Shown piece by piece: positions 13,452 through 18,842 of a stretch of DNA of 18,842 nucleotides (positions are counted from its first letter, which is position 1; every line of letters starts with the position of its first letter). Source of the DNA: CAZIOQ01 sp964540975 (GTDB lineage: Bacteria > Patescibacteriota > Microgenomatia > UBA12405 > UBA6130); contig CAZIOQ010000030.1 in the NCBI GenBank assembly GCA_964540975.1, positions 1-18,842 on the forward strand, written 5' to 3'. Under the pieces are notes generated by a model. It did no database searches. It was not told the DNA's origin and was given only the letters and a program-made list of their open reading frames with translations. The position numbers were made by a program, and so were the translations under genes.

Positions 13452-14744
13452 TTATAAATAATGGTCATACCGCCAAGTCTGAACCAAATTTTCTAAAAGC
13501 CGATGCAGTTCTAAAATCACAGAAATAACAATTAAAATTCCTGTTCCACCCAAGGAAATTGTAGAAATACCAGTTGCTCCCTGAGTCAAAGAAGGCAAAA
13601 CTGCCACTAGGCCTAAAAAAATTGCTCCGATAACAGTCACTCTAGAAAGCAAAAATGCTAGTCGATTTTTAGTAATTTCTCCTGGTCTGACACCAGGAAT
13701 AAATCCTCCTGACTTTCTTAATTGTTCAGCCACTTCACCAGGATTAAAAACAACCGTAGTATAAAAATAAGTGAAGATAACTACCAATAAGAAATATAAA
13801 AAGTTATAAAAAAAACTTCCCGGATGAAACAAAGAATTAAATTTTGAAATCATTGACGCCAGCTGTGGATTAGGTAGTCGGGAAAAAGCACCCAGAAACA
13901 ACGATGGCACCATTAACAAGGAAAGGGCAAAAATAATTGGCATCACCCCAGCAGTATTAACTTTTAAAGGCAAGAAGCTTGCTTGACTGCCATAAGTTCT
14001 GCCGCCAGCAAGACGGCGAGCATAAGTTATTGGCACTTTTAAAAATGCCTCATCAACCATTATTATCCCAATAACCAAAATTATTGCTAAAGCAGCAAAA
14101 ATAGCAATCTGGAAAATATTTGTCTGGCTTATTGTTGAAAGGGTTTGAAAAACAACCACTGGATAACGGGCAACAATACCGCTGAAAATAATCACCGAAA
14201 TCCCATTGCCAACTCCATGCTGATTAATTAATTCTCCCAAAAAAACCAAAATCATTGTTCCTCCGGCCATCGTGAAGACTAGTAAGACGACTTGGATTAA
14301 AGTAAGATTATTGATTAAATTTTGTCCCCGCAAAAGAAAATACATCCCTATTGCCTGAATTAGGGCTAATGGGACAGTTAACAGTCTAGTATATTGGGCC
14401 AGTTTCTTTTGGCCATATTCTCCTTCTTTTCTTAATTCATTAATTTTAGGAAAAACAAAACCGAGCAACTGAAACATCACTAAAGCATTGATGTAAGGAT
14501 TTAAGCCCAAAGCAATTAAAGAAAAATTCGCTAGGGTACCGCCAGAAAAAATATCCAATAAAGAAAAAAATTGACTCTGGCTAAAAAAATTTTTTAAAAG
14601 GGTGGTGTCAATTCCTGGAGAAGGCAAATGAGCTAAAAACCTAAACCAGCTAATAATCAAAAGGGTAAAAAGAATTTTTTTTCTTATTTGAGGGATTTTT
14701 ATTGTCTCAGAATATATTTTAAGAACCTGTTTAATTTTTGACAT
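13452..14744 (-). CDS. secY: Protein translocase subunit SecY
   Basis: The channel of the Sec translocon, needed to export the surface proteins and nuclease encoded elsewhere in this window. The product of 430 residues has about ten membrane segments. Characteristic parts are 'LPSPGIDTTLL', the plug area 'LDIFSGGTLANFSLIALGLNPYINA', 'GGTMILVFLGELINQHGVGNGISVIIFSGIVARYP', 'KVNTAGVMPIIFALSLLM', 'VVFNPGEVAEQLRKSGGFIPGVRPGE' and the C-terminal 'LLENLVQTWRYDHYL'. The ATG at 14744 follows the L15 stop by 1 nt and has AAGG upstream. A TTG at 14780 lies inside rplO and is not preferred. Confidence 0.97.
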   Translation of the reverse strand: MSKIKQVLKIYSETIKIPQIRKKILFTLLIISWFRFLAHLPSPGIDTTLLKNFFSQSQFFSLLDIFSGGTLANFSLIALGLNPYINALVMFQLLGFVFPKINELRKEGEYGQKKLAQYTRLLTVPLALIQAIGMYFLLRGQNLINNLTLIQVVLLVFTMAGGTMILVFLGELINQHGVGNGISVIIFSGIVARYPVVVFQTLSTISQTNIFQIAIFAALAIILVIGIIMVDEAFLKVPITYARRLAGGRTYGSQASFLPLKVNTAGVMPIIFALSLLMVPSLFLGAFSRLPNPQLASMISKFNSLFHPGSFFYNFLYFLLVVIFTYFYTTVVFNPGEVAEQLRKSGGFIPGVRPGEITKNRLAFLLSRVTVIGAIFLGLVAVLPSLTQGATGISTISLGGTGILIVISVILELHRLLENLVQTWRYDHYL

Positions 14745-14745
14745 C

Positions 14746-15198
14746 TTAAACCTTAACCACCTGGCCTCCTGCTTTTTCAATTAACTGGGCAGCTTTTTTA
14801 GAGGCGGGAAGAGCAACTTTTAAAGGCTTTCCTAAACTACCTCTGGCTAAAATTTTAACTTGATATCTTTTAGCTGATTTTGACAACAGACCTTTCTTCC
14901 TCAGAAATTTAAAGTCAACCAAATCACCAGGTTGGGTGTTTTTCTCCAACCAAGCACAGCTTATTACTAATCGGGGTCGGCTTTGCATCTTGCCTTTACC
15001 ACGCCAAAGGGGCACCTTTCTTAAAAAAGATTTTTTAATCTTGGTCCCGCCAAAAGTAAGTTTGATCTTGGAACGGGCTTTTTGACCTTTGCTGCCCCTC
15101 CCAACTGTATGGCCACCTTTGCCCGAACCATAGCCTCGGCCAATCCTCTTTTTCCTTTTGATCGTCTTAACCGATGGTAAATTTTCTAGTTTAATCAT
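14746..15198 (-). CDS. rplO: 50S ribosomal protein L15
   Basis: From the ATG at 15198 the product has 150 residues, a normal length. It starts MIKLENLPSVKTIKRKKRIGRG with the Gly-rich 'YGSGKGGHTVGRGSKGQKARS', as in the family, and ends 'ALPASKKAAQLIEKAGGQVVKV'. The start overlaps the S5 stop by 8 nt (ATGATTAA). The longer frame back to 15264 runs inside rpsE and is rejected. rpmD (L30), which normally lies between rpsE and rplO, is absent. Confidence 0.97.
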   Translation of the reverse strand: MIKLENLPSVKTIKRKKRIGRGYGSGKGGHTVGRGSKGQKARSKIKLTFGGTKIKKSFLRKVPLWRGKGKMQSRPRLVISCAWLEKNTQPGDLVDFKFLRKKGLLSKSAKRYQVKILARGSLGKPLKVALPASKKAAQLIEKAGGQVVKV

Positions 15199-15658
15199 TT
15201 TTAACAAATTGTAAAAAGGCATTAAAAGTAGCATAAACAACTGCTGTTTTGTTCCTCGAACCAAAAATTTTAGCGACCATATTTTCTATCCCAGCTAATT
15301 CCGCCATTATCCTAATTGGTCCTCCTGCGATCAAACCTGTACCTCCTTTTGCAGGTTTTAGAAGAATCCTTGAGGCCTTATATTTAACTTCAGCTGGATA
15401 AGGAATTGTTTTCTTTTCCGGATCAAAAACAATTTTTATCATTGTTTTTTTAGCCTTTTTCTCTCCCTTAAGAATTGCTCCCTGGACATCTTTAGCTTTA
15501 GTTAAGGCTATTCCTAATCCTCCTTGTCTATCACCAACAACTACCAAAGCAGTAAAACTTATCTGATTTCCGCCTTTTGTCTTTTTAGAAACCCTTTTGA
15601 TTTCGATTACTCGGCTTTCAATTTCTTTTTCTTCCTGATTATTTTGCAAATTAATCAT
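15191..15658 (-). CDS. rpsE: 30S ribosomal protein S5
   Basis: A 155-residue protein at the mRNA entry site that affects accuracy. It shows 'ESRVIEIKRVSKKTKGGNQISFTALVVVGDRQGGLGIALTKAKDVQGAI', the usual double-stranded-RNA-binding fold, then 'LKPAKGGTGLIAGGPIRIMAELAGIENMVAKIFGSRNKTAVVYATFNAF', the conserved C-terminal half. It lies 13 nt after rplR and overlaps rplO by 8 nt. Confidence 0.98.
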   Translation of the reverse strand: MINLQNNQEEKEIESRVIEIKRVSKKTKGGNQISFTALVVVGDRQGGLGIALTKAKDVQGAILKGEKKAKKTMIKIVFDPEKKTIPYPAEVKYKASRILLKPAKGGTGLIAGGPIRIMAELAGIENMVAKIFGSRNKTAVVYATFNAFLQFVKND

Positions 15659-15671
15659 TTTTATTTTGGAA

Positions 15672-15986
15672 TTAAAATTTTAAACCACCGGCTCTGGCCC
15701 CCTCGGCCAAAGCCTTTACTCTTCCATGATAAGCATATCTGCCTTTGTCAAAAAATACCTCTTTGATCTTTTGTTTTAAAGCTCTCTGGGCTAAGATTTT
15801 CCCGGTCTCAAACGCTTCTTCGATTTTAGTCAACTTTTTGTTTTGATAGCCTGCTGTTTTTCTTAAAGTTTTACTCGAAAAGGAAACTAAAGTCTTTCCT
15901 GAACCTAAATCAACAATTTGCGCCCAAATAAATTTGTTGGAACGAAAAACAGCAATTTTTCTTTTCCTTTGAATAGATTTTTTCAT
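15672..15986 (-). CDS. rplR: 50S ribosomal protein L18 (short N-terminus)
   Basis: A 5S rRNA-binding protein of 104 residues. 'AVFRSNKFIWAQIVD', 'KIEEAFETGKILAQRALKQKIKEVFFDKGRYAYHGRVKALAEGARAGGLKF' are clear L18 signatures. Only about 12 residues precede the VFRSN strand, where most bacterial L18 proteins have about 25, so the basic rRNA-binding tail is reduced. AAAGGAGGG lies 17 nt before the ATG, too far for a normal ribosome site. It is preceded by ATG for a 7-codon frame (MKRRALV) that starts 2 nt after the L6 stop region. A non-ATG start upstream (an ATT five codons back) is possible but its spacing from GGAGG is too short. Confidence 0.93.
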   Translation of the reverse strand: MKKSIQRKRKIAVFRSNKFIWAQIVDLGSGKTLVSFSSKTLRKTAGYQNKKLTKIEEAFETGKILAQRALKQKIKEVFFDKGRYAYHGRVKALAEGARAGGLKF

Positions 15987-16021
15987 CCTGCTTAAACTAA
16001 TGCCCTCCTTTTCATTAGCAT

Positions 16022-16567
16022 TTAAATTTCAGTAGTTTTAACTACTTTACCTGGTTTTAATTTTATCACCTCACCCTCATATCTGATTCCCTTCCCATGA
16101 TAGGCATCAGGTAATCTCGCTTTTCTGATCTTGGCTGCTTCTTCTCCTACCAGTTGCTTATCTGCTCCTTGAATAATAATCTTATCTTCTTGGGTCAGAA
16201 AAGTAATCCCTGCTGGGGGGGTAAAGACAACATTATGGGAAAATCCGATAGTTAAAACCAACTTGCCATCTTGAATTTTCGCCCGGTAACCTGTACCGAC
16301 AATTTGGAGTTTTTTTTGCCAACCTTTACTTACTCCTTCTACCGCATTTCTTAGCAAACTCCAAATTGTGCCCCACAAAGATTTTGTCTGAGAATCTATT
16401 TTTTTCGGGATGATCTGAATTTTGCCATCTTCGATTTTAACCTCGATCTGCTGAGGAATTATCTGAGTCACTTCCCCTTTAGGCCCACTGATAATAATTT
16501 TATCTTGTTTTTTCTTAATCTTAACTTCTTCAGGAATAATTATTGGTTTTCTGCTAATTTTAGACAT
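16022..16567 (-). CDS. rplF: 50S ribosomal protein L6
   Basis: A 181-residue protein near the factor-binding site of the large subunit, made of two similar domains. Begins 'MSKISRKPIIIPEEVKI', with 'ISGPKGEVTQIIP' in domain 1 and 'GVSKGWQKKLQIVGTGYRAKIQDGKLVLTIGFSHNV' leading into domain 2. The end carries 'KIRKARLPDAYHGKGIRYEGEVIKLKPGK', the family's typical 'i...r.pepYkGKGIry..e.i..K.GK'. It follows rpsH by 1 nt. Confidence 0.98.
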   Translation of the reverse strand: MSKISRKPIIIPEEVKIKKKQDKIIISGPKGEVTQIIPQQIEVKIEDGKIQIIPKKIDSQTKSLWGTIWSLLRNAVEGVSKGWQKKLQIVGTGYRAKIQDGKLVLTIGFSHNVVFTPPAGITFLTQEDKIIIQGADKQLVGEEAAKIRKARLPDAYHGKGIRYEGEVIKLKPGKVVKTTEI

Positions 16568-16568
16568 T

Positions 16569-16952
16569 TTATTTTGTTATTTCGGCGATTACCTCGCCGC
16601 CCAAATTAAGGTTAACTGCTTGGGCAGCCGTCATTATCCCTTTTGAGGTAGAAACAATAATAATTCCCTTACCCCGAGGATAAAGTAATTTATCAGCAGG
16701 AAGGTAAAACCTTCTTCCTGGTTTAGAAAATATTTTTACTCGGCTAAAACCTGGAATTTTGCCTTGGTAAAGTAAACTAACTATTATTTGTTTTCTTTTA
16801 TCATCAACCGAAAAATCAGCAATCAAATTATTTTTTTTCAACACCTGAGCAATTTTTTCCACTAAACGAGAAAAAGGCGCTTTTGTCTCTTGCTGATGAG
16901 CAAGATAAGCATTTTTAATCCTGATTAAAAAATCACCAACTGGGTAGTCCAT
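16569..16952 (-). CDS. rpsH: 30S ribosomal protein S8
   Basis: A 127-residue 16S-binding protein. It starts MDYPVGDFLIRIKNAYLA, like the usual 'DPiaDmLtRIrNa', and ends 'YPRGKGIIIVSTSKGIMTAAQAVNLNLGGEVIAEI', the typical 'G.Gi.ilsTs.Gimt..eA....iGGe.ia.v'. The ATG at 16952 is 2 nt after the S14 stop and is preferred over a TTG at 16961, which would lie inside rpsN. In many bacteria S8 represses the spc operon by binding near the L5 gene; I could not identify such a site. Confidence 0.97.
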   Translation of the reverse strand: MDYPVGDFLIRIKNAYLAHQQETKAPFSRLVEKIAQVLKKNNLIADFSVDDKRKQIIVSLLYQGKIPGFSRVKIFSKPGRRFYLPADKLLYPRGKGIIIVSTSKGIMTAAQAVNLNLGGEVIAEITK

Positions 16953-16954
16953 TT

Positions 16955-17140
16955 TTACCAACTAGCTTTTTTAACTCCTGGCAATTGTCCACTTCTAGCT
17001 AATTTTCTAAAACAAAGCCGACAAAGGCCAAAAAATCTCAGAAAACCGCGTGATCTGCCACAAAGTTGACAGCGATTGCGATATCTAATTTTATATTTTA
17101 ATCTTTTAGTTTCTCTAATAACTTTTGCCTTGCTGGCCAT
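16955..17140 (-). CDS. rpsN: 30S ribosomal protein S14, zinc type
   Basis: A 61-residue type Z protein. Cys24, Cys27, Cys40 and Cys43 (CQLC...CRLC) form the zinc site, and 'GLCRLCFRKLARSGQLPGVKKASW' is the conserved C-terminus. The short zinc form is the ancestral type, as opposed to the longer about 100-residue form. It lies 2 nt after rplE and 2 nt before rpsH. Confidence 0.98.
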   Translation of the reverse strand: MASKAKVIRETKRLKYKIRYRNRCQLCGRSRGFLRFFGLCRLCFRKLARSGQLPGVKKASW

Positions 17141-17142
17141 TT

Positions 17143-17679
17143 TTACTCCTTTTCAAAAATAGCTCCCATACTTTCTAGTAAAGTTTTTGCCTCGTTTCTA
17201 TCTTTAGTTGAGGTAACAATCGTTACTTCCAATCCTCTTTCTTTTTTGATCTTGTCTGGCTGGATTTCTGGAAAAACCAGCTGCTCTTTAAGCCCAATAG
17301 TATAATTAGCTGAAGAGTCGAATCCTTTCAGCGGTAAACCACGAAAATCCCTTAATCTGGGAAGAGTTAAAACAAACAATCTTTCTAAAAAATCATACAT
17401 CCGTCTTCCCCTTAAGGTAACTTTAAGACCAATTATATCCCCTTTCCTTAATTTAAACCCAGAAATAGATTTTTTAGCCTGACAAAATTTCGGTTTCTGA
17501 CCAGTAATTAAAGCTAATTCTTGACTCGCCTGATCAATCACTGCTTTGTCTTCTTTTGCCTCACCAATTCTCATATTAACCACTACTTTCTCTATCCGTG
17601 GTACGGCCAACGGATTTTTTTTATTCAATTTTTGCTGTAATTCCGGTAAAATTTTTTTATAAAATGTATCAGCTAACAT
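17143..17679 (-). CDS. rplE: 50S ribosomal protein L5
   Basis: A 178-residue 5S rRNA-binding protein and bridge to S13. Visible: 'VPRIEKVVVNMRIGEAKEDKAVIDQASQELALITGQKPKFCQAKKSISGFKLRKGDIIGLKVTLRG', 'LPRLRDFRGL' and 'YTIGLKEQLVFPEI', all typical. The ATG at 17679 has GGAG 6 nt upstream. An earlier ATG at 17691 would add 4 residues but has no ribosome site. The chosen start overlaps rplX by 11 nt. Confidence 0.97.
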   Translation of the reverse strand: MLADTFYKKILPELQQKLNKKNPLAVPRIEKVVVNMRIGEAKEDKAVIDQASQELALITGQKPKFCQAKKSISGFKLRKGDIIGLKVTLRGRRMYDFLERLFVLTLPRLRDFRGLPLKGFDSSANYTIGLKEQLVFPEIQPDKIKKERGLEVTIVTSTKDRNEAKTLLESMGAIFEKE

Positions 17680-18016
17680 TTTTAGCTCCATTTAACAAAT
17701 TTTTACAATGCCGACAAATCCTGATTTTTTTGCTTTCTGAGGTTATTTGATAACCAACACGGGTTGGTTTTTTACATTCGGGGCAAATAACTGCCACTTT
17801 AGAGACCAAAATTGGTTGTTCTATTTCAAGAATCCCGCCTGGTTTATCTTTCCCTCTTGATTTTATATGTTTTTTAACCAAATTAATTCCTTCAACAAGA
17901 ACTTTTTTCTCTTTCGGTAAAACCATCTTTACCATCCCTTCTCGACCTCGATCCTTACCAAGTAAAACTTTTACCCGGTCGCCTTTTTTTATTTTTAATC
18001 TTTGATTTTTTTTCAT
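17669..18016 (-). CDS. rplX: 50S ribosomal protein L24 with Cys4 zinc-ribbon-like region
   Basis: A 115-residue assembly initiator of the large subunit. The KOW region 'LKIKKGDRVKVLLGKDRGREGMVKMVLPKEKKVLVEGINLVKKHIK' is complete, followed by 'GGILEIEQPILVSKVAVICPECKKPTRVGY'. Four Cys residues at 78, 81, 101 and 104 (CPEC...CRHC) could bind zinc; many bacterial L24 proteins have lost some of these. It lies 1 nt after rplN. Confidence 0.97.
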   Translation of the reverse strand: MKKNQRLKIKKGDRVKVLLGKDRGREGMVKMVLPKEKKVLVEGINLVKKHIKSRGKDKPGGILEIEQPILVSKVAVICPECKKPTRVGYQITSESKKIRICRHCKNLLNGAKNVS

Positions 18017-18017
18017 T

Positions 18018-18386
18018 TCAAATCATCTCCTTTGCCATCGAAGCAATTTTTGAAAATCCCTTTTCTCTAATTTCTCGAGCAATTGGACCAAAAATCCTGG
18101 TTCCTCGCGGGTTACCCTGCTCATCAATAATTACCCCAGCATTATCATCAAATCTAATATAAGAACCATCTTTTCTTCTCTGCTCTTTTCTAACTCTGAC
18201 AATAACCACCCAGACTTTTTCTTTTTCTTGAACAATTCCTCCTGGAGTTGCCTCTTTCACCACTGCTAAAACTTTATCACCGAGTCGGGCATAATATCTT
18301 TTGGCACCACCCTTGATATGGATAATCATTAATTTTTTGGCGCCAGTATTATCAGCTGATTTTAAAATAGATCTAAATTGTAACAT
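18018..18386 (-). CDS. rplN: 50S ribosomal protein L14
   Basis: A 122-residue protein at the subunit interface. The full family pattern is present: 'MLQFRSILKSADNTGAKKLMIIHI', 'GDKVLAVVKEATPGG', 'VWVVIVRVRKEQRRKDGSYIRFDDNAGVIIDEQGNPRGTRIFGPIAREIRE' and 'KIASMAKEMI' at the end. It lies 2 nt after rpsQ. Confidence 0.98.
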   Translation of the reverse strand: MLQFRSILKSADNTGAKKLMIIHIKGGAKRYYARLGDKVLAVVKEATPGGIVQEKEKVWVVIVRVRKEQRRKDGSYIRFDDNAGVIIDEQGNPRGTRIFGPIAREIREKGFSKIASMAKEMI

Positions 18387-18388
18387 AT

Positions 18389-18661
18389 TTATTGCTTTTT
18401 AATAATTTTTGTCACCACAAATCTTTTTAATTTGCTTAATGGTCTGGTTTCTCTAATTTCAACCAGATCACCCTCTCGGGCTACTAAAGGATTATGGGCA
18501 TAAAATTTTTTCCTTTTCACAATCACTTTGCGATAAAAGGGGTGGGGAACTTGTTTTTCTTGCAAGACAACCACCGTATTCTGCATTTTGTCAGAAATAA
18601 TCACTCCCTGGAACCTTTTTCCTCCAGAAAGTTTTTCTTCTTGTTTTTTTATCTTTGTCAT
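18389..18661 (-). CDS. rpsQ: 30S ribosomal protein S17
   Basis: A 90-residue OB-fold protein that binds 16S rRNA. It reads 'KRFQGVIISDKMQNTVVVLQEKQVPHPFYRKVIVKRKKFYAHNP' and 'EGDLVEIRETRPLSKLKRFVVTKII', matching the usual 'G.VvSdKMdKTvvV...hp.Y.K...r..k..aHde.....GD.V.i.etRPlSK.K.w.v'. The start follows the L29 stop by 19 nt of AT-rich sequence with no clear ribosome site. Confidence 0.97.
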   Translation of the reverse strand: MTKIKKQEEKLSGGKRFQGVIISDKMQNTVVVLQEKQVPHPFYRKVIVKRKKFYAHNPLVAREGDLVEIRETRPLSKLKRFVVTKIIKKQ

Positions 18662-18680
18662 TTTTTAATTAATTTTTTGA

Positions 18681-18842
18681 TTAATTTTTATTTCGCGCCT
18701 CAGAACCGCTTGTTAATTCTTTCTCCAATCTTTTTTCTGTCAAAAAAGTTTTGATAATCGCGATCTCTCTTTTTAATCGCCGAGGCAAACTAGTATCCTT
18801 AAGCTGGCCTAATCTAAGTTTTAATTTTGCTCCCAGTAAACT
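18681..18842 (-). CDS. rpmC: 50S ribosomal protein L29 (5' end outside window)
   Basis: The C-terminal 53 residues are visible, in frame from 18842 to the TAA at 18681-18683. They read 'KLKLRLGQLKDTSLPRRLKREIAIIKTFLTEKR', which fits the second helix of L29 ('R.q.a.gqL.nt..ir.vRr.IAri.T.l.e'). L29 lies at the peptide exit tunnel and helps bind SRP and trigger factor. Position before rpsQ is the standard order. Confidence 0.9.
   Translation of the reverse strand, partial: SLLGAKLKLRLGQLKDTSLPRRLKREIAIIKTFLTEKRLEKELTSGSEARNKN

Noticed and set aside
14745..15264. Longer starts for SecY (TTG 14780) and L15 (TTG-type frame to 15264), and similar TTG extensions for S8 and S9.
   Set aside because: All run inside the preceding gene, and an ATG at the expected family start lies nearby.
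11727..18016. Possible alternative code with UGA read as Gly, as in SR1 and Gracilibacteria.
   Set aside because: L36, S13 and L24 end at TGA exactly where their families normally end, and sipW ends at TGA with ATGA coupling. Standard stops are in use.

Overview
This 18.8 kb window is AT-rich bacterial DNA. It most likely comes from a Candidate Phyla Radiation (Patescibacteria) genome, perhaps Microgenomates-like; that placement is inferred from gene content and not proven. The clues are: no rpmD (L30) gene between S5 and L15, a known CPR trait; extreme compaction with many ATGA overlaps; a SipW/TasA-type surface-protein locus; and small repair and RNA-binding genes. Several genes end in TGA at the length expected for their family (S13, L36, L24, sipW), so the standard genetic code is in use, not UGA=Gly.

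Layout. (1) Positions 1-3442, + strand: an export cluster. It holds the 3' part of a TasA/camelysin-like surface protein, a SipW-type signal peptidase I with a Ser/His dyad, a lamin-tail-domain protein and a TasA-like protein ending in RTX calcium-binding repeats. The last three are joined by 4-base overlaps. A structured 120 bp leader separates the first gene from the peptidase. (2) Positions 3483-4433: an AlkD-like DNA glycosylase gene split by one in-frame amber codon, then a 20-residue Lys-rich peptide gene with its own promoter and a near-perfect Shine-Dalgarno, then about 170 bp with no recognisable content. (3) Positions 4434-5717, - strand: a membrane-anchored thermonuclease with Ig-like domains and a C-terminal excalibur domain, apparently read from a leaderless transcript. 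(4) Positions 5877-8073, + strand: an unrecognised gene, a coupled ASCH-domain gene and ychF. (5) Positions 8080-18842, - strand: the distal spc, alpha and L13/S9 ribosomal clusters fused in one run. In transcription order this is L29 (partial), S17, L14, L24, L5, S14, S8, L6, L18, S5, L15, SecY, Adk, Map, IF1, L36, S13, S11, S4, RpoA, L17, L13, S9.

The most unusual feature is a palindromic DNA element inside coding sequence. ychF carries an insertion of about 115 bp with GC-rich hairpins that adds about 40 residues in its C-terminal TGS domain without breaking the frame. A diverged copy of one hairpin unit lies in the unrecognised gene 1.9 kb upstream and is read in the same phase (both give Ser-Ser-Pro-Pro). 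This resembles the protein-coding palindromic elements of Rickettsia, and the hairpins look like those at IS200/IS605 ends. No rRNA, tRNA, CRISPR array or intact transposase gene was seen.
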